From contig CAMCQV010000006.1 in NCBI GenBank assembly GCA_945877085.1, forward strand, positions 1 to 43,152: DNA of 43,152 bases. The letters run 5' to 3'. The stretch comes from Chitinophaga pinensis. Lineage in GTDB: Bacteria; Bacteroidota; Bacteroidia; Chitinophagales; Chitinophagaceae. The translations under genes and the position numbers were made by a program. Below the pieces are notes generated by a model. The model saw only the letters and a program-made list of their open reading frames with translations, ran no database searches and was not told the origin of the DNA. Positions 25,865 through 34,241 of this stretch are shown here, one piece after another (positions within the stretch are counted from its first letter, which is position 1; every line of letters begins with the position of its first letter).

Positions 25865-27319
25865 ATGTCTGTAGTTGACTTGATTTTGCCAAAATTGGGT
25901 GAAAGTATCATGGAAGCAACCATTTTAAAATGGCATAAAGCTGTAGGAGATACCATTCAATTAGATGAAACTTTACTTGATATTGCAACAGATAAAGTAG
26001 ACAGCGAAATACCTTCAAGCACTGCAGGTACCATTACAGAAATTTTATTTGAAGTCAATGCAGTAGTTCCTATTGGGACTGTTATTGCTAGAATACAAAC
26101 AACTGATAGTATTGAATCCACGCCAAAAGCAGAAACCGTACAGGCACCTCCTATCATAAAGGAAACTGTTCCAGCTGAAACTATTGCTGAAGAAGTTCCT
26201 TTCACACCTTCTGCTACGAATGTTGAAATGCATCAAGAAAATTCAAATGAGGCAAGATTCTTTTCTCCACTGGTTTTGAATATCGCACAAAATGAAGGTG
26301 TAAGTTTCAATGAATTACAAAACATTCCTGGTACAGGAAGCCAAGGACGTGTTTCTAAAAAAGATATCCTTCAATATATTGCTCAGAAAAAAGCAGGACA
26401 TATTAAAGCACCAGTGTTAAATCAATCAACTGCTGCTCAAGTTCAACCGATTGTTGCATCAGCTCCTGCTAATACAAACAATACAATTCCTCAAGTTCAA
26501 ACTTCAAGTTCAAATACTTTCCCTCCTGCAGACTATGGATTTAATACATCGAATGGTGCAGGTAAATTTGCTAGTCCTGATGAGGTAATCATTACTGGCA
26601 ATACTGAAATTATTGAAATGGATCGTATGCGTAAGCTAATAGCTAAGCATATGGTTGAAAGTGTACAAACTAGTCCGCATGTAACATCATTTGTGGAAGC
26701 AGATGTCACCAATATGGTTGTATGGAGAGAAAAAGTAAAACAACTTTTTGAAAAAAGAGAAGGTACAAAATTGACTTTTACTCCAATGTTCATGGAGTGT
26801 ATCGCAAAAGTCTTAGAACAATTCCCTTATATCAATTGTAGTTTACAAGGTGATAATATTATTTTAAAGAAAGATATAAATATAGGTATGGCCACTGCCC
26901 TACCATCAGGCAACTTAATTGTGCCAGTGATTAAAGGTGCAAATCAATTGAGTATTGTTGGCCTAAGTAAGGCCGTAAACAATTTAGCAAATGCTGCTAG
27001 AAACAATCAATTAAAGCCTCAGGACACACAAGGTGGTACATTTACGGTAACTAATGTAGGTACATTTGGATCCATTATGGGCACTCCTATTATACCACAA
27101 CCACAAGTGGCTATTCTAGCATTAGGCGCTATTAAAAAACGTCCAGTGGTGATTGAAACACCTTCAGGAGATGCAATTTTAGTTCGTCATATGATGTACT
27201 TATCTATGAGCTATGATCATAGAATTGTTGATGGTGCTATGGGTTCAAGTTTCTTATCTGCAGTTGCAAAATCATTTGAACAATGGGATCCAAATAGACA
27301 ATGGTTCCAATATGTTTAA
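25865..27319 (+). CDS. 2-oxoacid dehydrogenase complex E2 (dihydrolipoyl acyltransferase)
   Basis: With the ATG at 25865 (MSVVDLILPKLGES) the protein has 484 aa. A single lipoyl domain (~1-78) carries the lipoylated Lys in ATDKVDSEIPSS (K44). An Ala/Pro/Thr/Glu-rich linker follows, then a peripheral subunit-binding domain (~133-170, FFSPLVLNIAQNEGVSFNELQ and GRVSKKDILQYI), a second linker, and the catalytic domain (~245-484) with SYDHRIVDGAMG (His ~452, Asp ~456). E2 transfers acyl groups from lipoyl-Lys to CoA. PDH, branched-chain and 2-oxoglutarate E2s cannot be told apart with certainty; one lipoyl domain and the FTPMFMECIAKVLEQFP segment lean toward the branched-chain/acetyl type. It ends at a strong terminator. 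Confidence 0.93.
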   Translation: MSVVDLILPKLGESIMEATILKWHKAVGDTIQLDETLLDIATDKVDSEIPSSTAGTITEILFEVNAVVPIGTVIARIQTTDSIESTPKAETVQAPPIIKETVPAETIAEEVPFTPSATNVEMHQENSNEARFFSPLVLNIAQNEGVSFNELQNIPGTGSQGRVSKKDILQYIAQKKAGHIKAPVLNQSTAAQVQPIVASAPANTNNTIPQVQTSSSNTFPPADYGFNTSNGAGKFASPDEVIITGNTEIIEMDRMRKLIAKHMVESVQTSPHVTSFVEADVTNMVVWREKVKQLFEKREGTKLTFTPMFMECIAKVLEQFPYINCSLQGDNIILKKDINIGMATALPSGNLIVPVIKGANQLSIVGLSKAVNNLANAARNNQLKPQDTQGGTFTVTNVGTFGSIMGTPIIPQPQVAILALGAIKKRPVVIETPSGDAILVRHMMYLSMSYDHRIVDGAMGSSFLSAVAKSFEQWDPNRQWFQYV

Positions 27320-27336
27320 TTAAAACTCTTTCCAAT

Positions 27337-27371
27337 AAAAAATAAAGCCCCAAATTGGGGCTTTATTTTTT
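27337..27371. terminator. Bidirectional intrinsic terminator between E2 and S9 peptidase genes
   Basis: AAAAAATAAAGCCCC / GGGGCTTTATTTTTT form a ~15-bp stem with loop AAATT, flanked by A and T runs on opposite strands. It lies between two convergent genes and can serve both. Confidence 0.92.
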
Positions 27372-27396
27372 AGCTTGATGAGGTTTGATTAAGCTA

Positions 27397-30132
27397 TTAA
27401 TAACCTAATCCTAAGTCTCTTCCTTTCATGATTGCAGGAACGCCTTTAGACATCCATATTGGCATGGGTGCTCCTTTTAAGTAATGATCAAAAAACTGCT
27501 GTTCTCTAATTTGAATATCTTTTCTGTTTTTTCGCTCAACTAAATTATGTGCCTCATTATTGTAAACTAACATCCAGATAGGCTTTGATAATCTACGCAT
27601 AGCGGTAAACATTTCAATACCCTGATACCAAGGCACAGCATCATCTGCATCATTGCTCATAATTACAATTGGCGTTTTTACTTTATTCAATTCAAATAAT
27701 GGTGAATTCTTAATATATAAGTCTGGACGCTCCCATAAATTAGCACCTATACGACTTTGTGTTTTTTCATATTGAAATTGTCTATTAATACCAGCACCCC
27801 ATCTAATTCCTCCATAGGCACTTGTCATATTCACTACAGGAGCACCTGCCCATGCAGCAGCATATAAATTGGTTTTGGTAATCAAGTACGCAATTTGATA
27901 TCCACCCCAGCTTTGACCTTGTAAGCCAATCCTTGTGCTATCAATGAAACCTTTTTGTACCATTGCCCTAGTACCACTTAAAATATAATCATAAGCGCCT
28001 TGACCAGGATAGCCTTTCTTGTACCAAATATCTGGTACAAATACCACATAACCTCGGCTCACAAAGAATGGAATATTTAATCTAGAAGGTGTTGGAGAAG
28101 GAGGTAAATAATTATGTAGGGTTTGATTGTTTCTTTCATAGAAATAGACAATCATTGGATACTTCTTTTTGGCATCAAAATCTTCTGGTAAGTATAAAAT
28201 GCCTTCTGCAGTTCTACCAGTGTAGGCCTTCCATTCAACCAATTGAGATTGCATCCAATTATAATTGGCTTGTTGTGGATTAATTGCAGTGAGTGCAACG
28301 GGCTTTTGTTTTTGCTGCGTAAATGTATATGGGTAAATATTTGCTGCATTTTTTTCATCTTCTTGTAAAACAATCAATTGATTTGATTTTTTTGCACCAA
28401 CAATTGTAGTTAAATGCATTGGAATATCTGTAATTGTAAATAAAGATTTATTCGATAAATCTAAAACAGCAAGACCTTCATTTTTATTGATTTCGTTGTA
28501 TACCCTCAGTAAAATTTGATCTTTAAAACCAATTGTTTTTTTATCTGCATCTAAATTCACAAAACGATATTCATGTTTAGATGAACGTCCTTTGGTTAAA
28601 AGCTGAGAGGCATTTAAACCAGTTGCATCTACCAGCCAAAGATCATAACGGTCATAGAGAATAAAATGTTTGTGATTTTCCATCCACATTGCGATACCAT
28701 AGGCATTAGGTTCATCTGGCACATCATTTTCCTCGTCATATAAAGGAAATTGAATGTCTTTTGCAATTTGCTTGGTCTGCAATGTTGTTGTATTGTAAGC
28801 CTTAAATTGTTTAGCTATTTCATCATAAAAAACTACTAAACTGCCGTCATAGGATGGAATGACTAAACTACTCTTAAGTCCTTTTTGAATCAAATGTCTT
28901 TGACCAGTCTTAGTATTCAATGCATATAAATCTCTTTTCCCATAACCCTCCCATTGACTTGCAATGGTAAAATTTGAATCAATATTGGCAATCGCTAAAT
29001 CACCATCGCCCTCCATTGTCATTTGAATTTGACGATCATTGATTTTTCCAAGATAGGTGAATACATTACTGGCAGGTCTATAGATGACTGCTTCTGTACT
29101 TTTTAAACTAGTTTCAAGACTTTTTAATTGAGTAGATTGCAAATTAGCATCATTATAGTTCCAGATATCAAGGTTTACTCTATCAAATTCTGGCAAGCTT
29201 GTATCCTTCACAGGTAAAATAGGTTGTATACCAAAACTAAGTGAAGCTCCAGTCTTGCTAAAATTGATTTTCTTATCCCCACCAATTGTATATTGATTTG
29301 GCATTACAATATCTGTTCTGTTCATCAAAAATTTGGCAGAATCCATTTCATGCGTATAATAAGCAAGGGTATAATTTTTTTGCAACGCTTTGTCTGTACT
29401 ATCTCTTTCAATTAGGTAGGATAATTGTTTACCCTCATCGTCCCAAGTAAAATTAGTTGCAGTATAAAAACGACTGTTAATCATTTTCAAGTTGGTGTCT
29501 GCAATAGAAGCTAAAAGTATTTTGGCTTCATTTAATTTAGTCTTGACTTGATACATCATTAAACCTTCTCCTTTAGGATGTATAGCATAGTCTGTAATAT
29601 TATTAAAAACCCTTTCTTGGCCTGAATTTAAGTCTCTAAAAAATAGCTGTGCCCCTTCTTTTTTGATATCTGTTTTTGGATCACTTAAAAAAGCAATGAT
29701 ATCATTTCCAAGTTCAGGAATTTGAAAACTTTTAACTGCTGGTATTTTATTGAGATTACCAGTGGCTAATGTCAATATAACCAAACTATCTTTAGGCATT
29801 TCCTCTGGTTTTTTCTTGCCAATCTTAGCCTTTCTGGTTTCATCAAATTTAGGTTTGATCTTAGCAATTAAAAAAGCATTGTTTTCTGAAAACTTTGCTT
29901 GTGCGCCTCTTTCAATAATAATTGTTTGATTTGTTTTAAGATGCTTTACATACAATAGATTGTCCCCTTCTTGTGGGGCAACTGTATAGGACATCCAATT
30001 GCCATCATTTGACAATAAGACCTCTCTTATAGACTGCCATTGGTCATATACGGTATGATCTAAAGGTTTTTTTTGTGCTTGACTATTGATTGATAATAAT
30101 AGCAAGAAAATAGAGTAAACAATTCGCTTCAT
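27397..30132 (-). CDS. Secreted S9 family prolyl-oligopeptidase-like serine peptidase
   Basis: This 911-aa protein has a signal peptide (~1-19, IFLLLLSINSQAQ), a long N-terminal seven-bladed propeller region (~30-640) that filters substrate size, and a C-terminal alpha/beta hydrolase domain (~650-900). The catalytic triad is visible: Ser in GLQGQSWGGY (~741), Asp in NDADDAVPW (~831) and His in NEAHNLVER (~862). S9 enzymes cleave oligopeptides, often after Pro or as dipeptidyl or acylaminoacyl peptidases; the exact specificity is not readable. It should act in the periplasm or outside the cell in peptide scavenging. It is monocistronic, bounded by the terminator downstream and a 51-bp gap upstream. 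Confidence 0.93.
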   Translation of the reverse strand: MKRIVYSIFLLLLSINSQAQKKPLDHTVYDQWQSIREVLLSNDGNWMSYTVAPQEGDNLLYVKHLKTNQTIIIERGAQAKFSENNAFLIAKIKPKFDETRKAKIGKKKPEEMPKDSLVILTLATGNLNKIPAVKSFQIPELGNDIIAFLSDPKTDIKKEGAQLFFRDLNSGQERVFNNITDYAIHPKGEGLMMYQVKTKLNEAKILLASIADTNLKMINSRFYTATNFTWDDEGKQLSYLIERDSTDKALQKNYTLAYYTHEMDSAKFLMNRTDIVMPNQYTIGGDKKINFSKTGASLSFGIQPILPVKDTSLPEFDRVNLDIWNYNDANLQSTQLKSLETSLKSTEAVIYRPASNVFTYLGKINDRQIQMTMEGDGDLAIANIDSNFTIASQWEGYGKRDLYALNTKTGQRHLIQKGLKSSLVIPSYDGSLVVFYDEIAKQFKAYNTTTLQTKQIAKDIQFPLYDEENDVPDEPNAYGIAMWMENHKHFILYDRYDLWLVDATGLNASQLLTKGRSSKHEYRFVNLDADKKTIGFKDQILLRVYNEINKNEGLAVLDLSNKSLFTITDIPMHLTTIVGAKKSNQLIVLQEDEKNAANIYPYTFTQQKQKPVALTAINPQQANYNWMQSQLVEWKAYTGRTAEGILYLPEDFDAKKKYPMIVYFYERNNQTLHNYLPPSPTPSRLNIPFFVSRGYVVFVPDIWYKKGYPGQGAYDYILSGTRAMVQKGFIDSTRIGLQGQSWGGYQIAYLITKTNLYAAAWAGAPVVNMTSAYGGIRWGAGINRQFQYEKTQSRIGANLWERPDLYIKNSPLFELNKVKTPIVIMSNDADDAVPWYQGIEMFTAMRRLSKPIWMLVYNNEAHNLVERKNRKDIQIREQQFFDHYLKGAPMPIWMSKGVPAIMKGRDLGLGY

Positions 30133-30183
30133 ATAGGTTTATTTGAGTACCTAATTTACGATAAGTTTTAATCAAATAGGGAT

Positions 30184-31068
30184 CTATTTTGTTTTTTGCT
30201 GACGCAAAACACGAAGCATTTGAAGTAGGACAGATATGGCAATTAAACTCATACCAATATAAAATCCCATGCCCATTTGTTTATGTTCTTGAAACAATAT
30301 AATGGCAATGATAATTCCATAAACTGGCTCTAAATTAAGTGTAACATTCATGGTGAATGCACTAATTTTCTTGAGTGCACTGAGCATCAAGTAATTAGCT
30401 AAAACAGTACAAACCAAAGACAAAATGATAAGCCAGAACCAGTCAGATTGACTAGGCAATATGAAATCTGAATGTTTATAATTTTTGATCCCTATTAATA
30501 CAATAGCTAGAAAACCTAAGCCACCAAGCATCTCAAAAGTTTGAATGGTTTGTGTGGTGTATTGTGTAGTTAATCTTTTATTTAATATGGTAAAAATAGA
30601 TGCAAATAAAGAGGAAACCAAGCCTACCAAAATACCTGTTCTAAATTGAATATCAAATTGAAAAATACATAAAATCCCAATTAGACTAAGTAGACCAATT
30701 AATAATTCATTCCAGATGAATTTTGTTTTAAACATGAATGGTTCGAGTATTGCAGTAAAGAGACCAACACATGAAATACATACCAATGCAACAGAAACAT
30801 TGGCCAACTTAATACTTCCATAAAAACAAACCCAATGAATAGCAATCAAAACACCAATCAACATCAGCCTTACTTTATCTTTAAATACAACTTCATTAGA
30901 TCGTTGATGTAATACGTAAACTGGAATTAATGCTAAAACAGTTAATAACATTCTATAAAACACCAAGTATAAACCATTCAATTGTATCAAATTGCCTATT
31001 GGAGCTGTTAATCCAGCCAAGAAAACAAATACATGTAATTGTATGAACGATCGCTTAAGACTGCTCAC
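30184..31068 (-). CDS. EamA/DMT family transporter (10 TM)
   Basis: I start this gene at GTG 31068 (MSSLKRSFIQLHVF), giving 294 aa, the usual two-times-five-helix EamA size. The track start at 31125 lies further inside the upstream glycosyltransferase gene and adds a non-family leader. Helices run from ~8 to the C-terminus, with the two EamA repeats at ~8-135 and ~145-285. Features include the conserved Pro in the segment LNLEPVYGIIIAIILFQEH (~241-259) and a basic cytoplasmic end (LRVLRQQKTK). The family exports amino acids, nucleobases or other metabolites; substrate unknown. The start overlaps the glycosyltransferase stop by 14 nt, so expression is coupled. Confidence 0.88.
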   Translation of the reverse strand: MSSLKRSFIQLHVFVFLAGLTAPIGNLIQLNGLYLVFYRMLLTVLALIPVYVLHQRSNEVVFKDKVRLMLIGVLIAIHWVCFYGSIKLANVSVALVCISCVGLFTAILEPFMFKTKFIWNELLIGLLSLIGILCIFQFDIQFRTGILVGLVSSLFASIFTILNKRLTTQYTTQTIQTFEMLGGLGFLAIVLIGIKNYKHSDFILPSQSDWFWLIILSLVCTVLANYLMLSALKKISAFTMNVTLNLEPVYGIIIAIILFQEHKQMGMGFYIGMSLIAISVLLQMLRVLRQQKTK

Positions 31069-31801
31069 GCTTGATTTGTTTAATAAAACGACCTGTAAAA
31101 GATTGCCATTGCATACTGAGCACACCGAGTACTGCCTCTTTGATGATACCTTTTGACATCTTGCTTACTCCAATTTTTCTATCAATAAAAGTAATAGGCA
31201 CTTCTTTTAATTTAAAGCCTAAGCGCCATGAAGCAAATTTCATTTCAATTTGAAAAGCGTATCCTATGAATTGGATATGATCTAATTGCATTGATGCCAG
31301 TACTTTACTTTTGTAACAAATAAAACCAGCTGTGGGATCTTTAACAGGCATGCCTGTAATAGTTCTTGTATAAAGTGAACCGCCTTTAGAATAAATCAAT
31401 CTATCCAATGGCCAATTTTCTGTTGCCCCACCCATCACATACCTACTACCAATAGCGACATCTGCACCATTTTCACATGCTTCTAATAATCTATCTAAAT
31501 CTAATGGATTGTGTGAGAAGTCGGCATCCATTTCAAAAATATAGTCATACTGATTGTTTAAAGCCCATTTAAAGCCGTGTATGTATGCAGTACCTAAACC
31601 TAGCTTCCCTTTTCTTTCTTGGATAAAAATTTTATCAGGATGAACTTGTATCAATTCTTTAACAATATTGGCTGTGCCATCTGGAGAACCATCATCTACT
31701 ACTAAAACATGGTATTGATTACCTAGGACAATCACTGCATGAATGATAGCTGCAATATTTTCCTTTTCATTAAAAGTTGGTATGATGACAATTTTCTTCA
31801 C
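31055..31801 (-). CDS. Polyprenol monophosphomannose synthase-like GT2 glycosyltransferase (Dpm1 type, soluble)
   Basis: This 248-aa GT-A enzyme has the Dpm1 motifs IIPTFNEKENI (~6-16), VVDDGSPDGT (~34-43), the metal-binding MDADFSHNP (~90-98), GSRYVMGGATENWP (~117-130) and DPTAGFICYK (~157-166). No C-terminal membrane helices are present, so it is the short archaeal/bacterial Dpm1 form. Family members make polyprenyl-phosphate mannose (or a similar sugar) for O-mannosylation or lipoglycan synthesis. In Bacteroidota this is a good candidate for the donor of the general O-glycosylation pathway, but that link is inference. The DMT transporter gene overlaps its 3' end. A second GT2 of the ArnC/GtrB kind is at 2612. 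Confidence 0.92.
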   Translation of the reverse strand: MKKIVIIPTFNEKENIAAIIHAVIVLGNQYHVLVVDDGSPDGTANIVKELIQVHPDKIFIQERKGKLGLGTAYIHGFKWALNNQYDYIFEMDADFSHNPLDLDRLLEACENGADVAIGSRYVMGGATENWPLDRLIYSKGGSLYTRTITGMPVKDPTAGFICYKSKVLASMQLDHIQFIGYAFQIEMKFASWRLGFKLKEVPITFIDRKIGVSKMSKGIIKEAVLGVLSMQWQSFTGRFIKQIKREQS

Positions 31802-31852
31802 TTTCTATTGGGGGATATGGTATTGTTTACCTTTTTAAGGTTTAAATATAAA

Positions 31853-32620
31853 TTATTTATTTAAAATGGTTCTATTTAAAATCTCTGTTAGCTTCTGTTT
31901 GGTATGTAAAGCGAAGTCCCCTTTCATCATCCAATCATAATATTGAGGTTCCTCTTTTAATACTTGGGTTACTGGCTTGCCCTTATGCTTGCCAAAATTG
32001 AACACTTCAACACCATTTTCCATAATAAATCGACGGGCAAAATCCACAATTTGGTCTTCTCCGGTAAATTTCACAATAGATTCAACTGTATTACCGATGA
32101 CTGGATAACGTTCTAATTGAGCCTCCAATACCTCCCAGGTGGCTGTTGCATCTGCCTCCGCAGTATGTGCATCCTCCAGACTTTTATCACAATAAAATTT
32201 ATATGCTGCTGTCAAAGTGCGTTGTTCCATCATATGAAATACTTTCTGCACATCCAAAAGCTTTCTTGTTTCAATATCAACAGAAATCCCTGCTCTTAAA
32301 AATTCTTCATTTAACATGGGGATATCAAAACGATTGCTATTGTAACCTGCTAAATCAGCCCCTTCTAAAAATTGCTTAATCTCGTTGGCTACTTGTTTAA
32401 AGGTAGGCGCATCTTTTACCATTTCATCTGTAATTCCATGGACAGTTGTGGTAGCAGCTGGAATAGGCATTTCTGGATGGATCAACTTTCTTTTAACTGA
32501 TTTTGAACCATCTGGCATAATTTTTACAATGGCGATTTCCACAATTTTATCGGTACTAACATTGATTCCTGTCGTTTCTAAATCAATAAAACAGATTGGC
32601 TGGAAAAGTTGTAAACGCAT
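31853..32620 (-). CDS. 3'-5' exonuclease, DnaQ/ExoX type (DEDDh)
   Basis: This 255-aa protein has the DEDDh exonuclease core: ExoI FIDLETTG (D13, E15), ExoII in AGYNSNRFDIPMLNEEF (~95-111) and ExoIII HTAEADATAT (~152-161, with the His five residues before the Asp). The C-terminal ~60 residues (FNFGKHKGKPVTQVLKEEP, YYDWMMKGDF) match the small domain found in ExoX-like proteins and DUF3820. It trims single-stranded DNA ends in repair or mismatch correction, or acts as an accessory proofreader. A TAACTTCG box (32637-32644) lies 17 nt upstream. It is divergent from ytxJ, with paired inverted repeats between them. Confidence 0.92.
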   Translation of the reverse strand: MRLQLFQPICFIDLETTGINVSTDKIVEIAIVKIMPDGSKSVKRKLIHPEMPIPAATTTVHGITDEMVKDAPTFKQVANEIKQFLEGADLAGYNSNRFDIPMLNEEFLRAGISVDIETRKLLDVQKVFHMMEQRTLTAAYKFYCDKSLEDAHTAEADATATWEVLEAQLERYPVIGNTVESIVKFTGEDQIVDFARRFIMENGVEVFNFGKHKGKPVTQVLKEEPQYYDWMMKGDFALHTKQKLTEILNRTILNK

Positions 32621-32636
32621 AGATAAATTTATAAAC

Positions 32637-32644
32637 CGAAGTTA
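32637..32644 (-). promoter_or_regulatory. Probable -7 element for the exonuclease gene (one mismatch)
   Basis: The minus strand reads TAACTTCG, one base off TAnnTTTG, 17 nt before the ATG at 32620. Confidence 0.4.
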
Positions 32645-32681
32645 ATCAATATGGTATTGAAAATAACAGATTCAGGTTAAA

Positions 32682-32712
32682 ATTCTTCAAAAGAATGGTG
32701 TAATTTTACACC
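32682..32712. repeat. Two adjacent perfect inverted repeats upstream of ytxJ
   Basis: ATTCTT-CAA-AAGAAT (32682-32696) is followed with no gap by GGTGTAA-TT-TTACACC (32697-32712). The second repeat overlays a TAATTTTA box (32701-32708) placed 20 nt before the ytxJ ATG, so a bound regulator would block that promoter. The pair could also fold as two small hairpins, but there is no T-tract of a terminator. Confidence 0.55.
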
Positions 32713-32727
32713 TTAAAATCAGCTTAA

Positions 32728-33054
32728 ATGAATTGGCATCCAATCAACGCGATAGAACAACTAGAACAAATTAAAGCAGCATCCTTTACAACCCCACAGG
32801 TAATTTTTAAACATAGTACCACATGCAGTATTAGCAGGATGGCTTTGGATCGATTTGAACGCGCAGAAACGCCTTTAAACGTTGATTTCCACTATTTAGA
32901 CCTCTTGAATTTTAGGGCAATTTCTAAAGAAATAGCCACATTCTTTCAGGTACACCATGAATCACCACAATTACTGCTAATTAAGGATGGAGAATGTATC
33001 TATGATGAAAGCCATTATGGTATTATGATGGACGAGCTTATATCTTTTCTATAA
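32728..33054 (+). CDS. ytxJ: Bacillithiol-system redox protein YtxJ (monothiol bacilliredoxin-like)
   Basis: This 108-aa protein has a thioredoxin-like fold with FKHSTTCSISRMALDRFE (~27-44). The single active-site Cys (C33) sits in TCSIS, where YtxJ proteins usually have TCPIS. The C-terminal part has HESPQLLLIKDGE (~78-90), with the cis-Pro before QLLL as expected for the fold. YtxJ family proteins remove bacillithiol from S-bacillithiolated proteins or act as general redox adaptors; bacillithiol is made by some Bacteroidota. Its 3' end overlaps the convergent thiolase gene by 17 nt. Inverted repeats lie on its likely promoter. Confidence 0.88.
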   Translation: MNWHPINAIEQLEQIKAASFTTPQVIFKHSTTCSISRMALDRFERAETPLNVDFHYLDLLNFRAISKEIATFFQVHHESPQLLLIKDGECIYDESHYGIMMDELISFL

Positions 33055-34219
33055 CCATTGCACTTGCGCCTCCGCCTCCATTACAAATAGCTGCTGCACC
33101 ATATTTAGCTTGATGGTCTTGTAGAATATGCGTTAGTGTCACAATGATTCTTGCGCCACTACATCCAAGTGGATGCCCCAATGAAACTGCACCTCCTCTT
33201 ATATTCACTTTTGTTGGATCCAAATTTAATAATTTGGTGTTTACCACACCAACAACAGAAAACGCTTCGTTGAATTCAAAAAAGCTGATATCATTAGATG
33301 TTAAATTAGCCTTTTTCAGGGCTTTAGGTAAAGCTAATGAAGGCGCAGTGGTAAAGTATTTAGGATCATGTTCTGCATCCGCAAAACTGGTTATCTTAGC
33401 CAATGGTTTTAAGCCGAGTGTTTTTATTTTTTCGCCACTCATTAAAATAAGTGCTGCTGCACCATCATTCATGGTACTTGCATTCGCAGCTGTGACAGTG
33501 CCATCTTTAGTAAATGCAGGATTTAAACCTGCAATTTTATCAAATTTCACATTGAATGGCTCTTCGTCTTTTCCAATTGTGATTGGATCGCCTTTTCTTT
33601 GAGGAATAACTACAGGAACAATCTCATTTACAAATAAACCTTGCTCTATAGACGATTGTGATTTTTGATAACTTCCAATTGCAAATGCATCTTGTTCTGC
33701 TCTAGAAATTTGGTTTTCAGAAGCACATAAATCTGCAAAATTACCCATTGCCACTTGATCATACACATCTACTAAACCATCTTTAGCCAAGCCATCCAAT
33801 AAAGTGGTGTCCCCATATTTATTACCCCAACGTTGATGCATATTGTAAAACGGTACATTGCTCATGCTTTCCATACCACCGGCTACAACTATATCCGCAT
33901 CCCCTAAAAGAATATTTTGAGCAGCCAATGCAATTGATTTCATGCCACTAGCACATACTTTATTGATTGTGGTACAAATCACTTTATCTGGTAAACCAGC
34001 TAATTTGGCTGCTTGTCTAGCAGGTGCTTGACCTAAGCCTGCTTGTATTACAGATCCCATATACACTTCATCTACTAAATTGGAATCCAAAAGAATTTTG
34101 TCCAAGGCACCTTTAATGGCAATAGCTCCTAATTGAGTTGCAGTTAAACTTTTTAAAGACCCACCAAAGGATCCAATTGGTGTTCTAACAGCGGCAACAA
34201 TAAATACTTCTCTAGACAT
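33038..34219 (-). CDS. Acetyl-CoA C-acetyltransferase (thiolase II type)
   Basis: This 393-aa thiolase has the acyl-enzyme Cys in INKVCASGMKS (C89), the His of GGAVSLGHPLGCSGARI (~345-361) and the final catalytic Cys in AAICNGGGGASAM (~376-388). It starts with the family N-terminus REVFIVAAVRTPIGSFGG. It condenses two acetyl-CoA to acetoacetyl-CoA or does the reverse thiolysis in fatty acid and ketone metabolism. The gene is the last in the parE-to-thiolase run, 22 bp after cvfB. Its last 17 bases are shared with the end of ytxJ on the other strand. Distinguishing biosynthetic from degradative thiolase needs phylogeny. Confidence 0.95.
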   Translation of the reverse strand: MSREVFIVAAVRTPIGSFGGSLKSLTATQLGAIAIKGALDKILLDSNLVDEVYMGSVIQAGLGQAPARQAAKLAGLPDKVICTTINKVCASGMKSIALAAQNILLGDADIVVAGGMESMSNVPFYNMHQRWGNKYGDTTLLDGLAKDGLVDVYDQVAMGNFADLCASENQISRAEQDAFAIGSYQKSQSSIEQGLFVNEIVPVVIPQRKGDPITIGKDEEPFNVKFDKIAGLNPAFTKDGTVTAANASTMNDGAAALILMSGEKIKTLGLKPLAKITSFADAEHDPKYFTTAPSLALPKALKKANLTSNDISFFEFNEAFSVVGVVNTKLLNLDPTKVNIRGGAVSLGHPLGCSGARIIVTLTHILQDHQAKYGAAAICNGGGGASAMVIEKI

Positions 34220-34241
34220 ACAATTAAAATTAAATAGTTTC

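Noticed and set aside
31820-31845. Terminator after the exonuclease gene (ACCTT-TTT-AAGGT)
   Set aside because: Five-base arms without a following T-run; not convincing.
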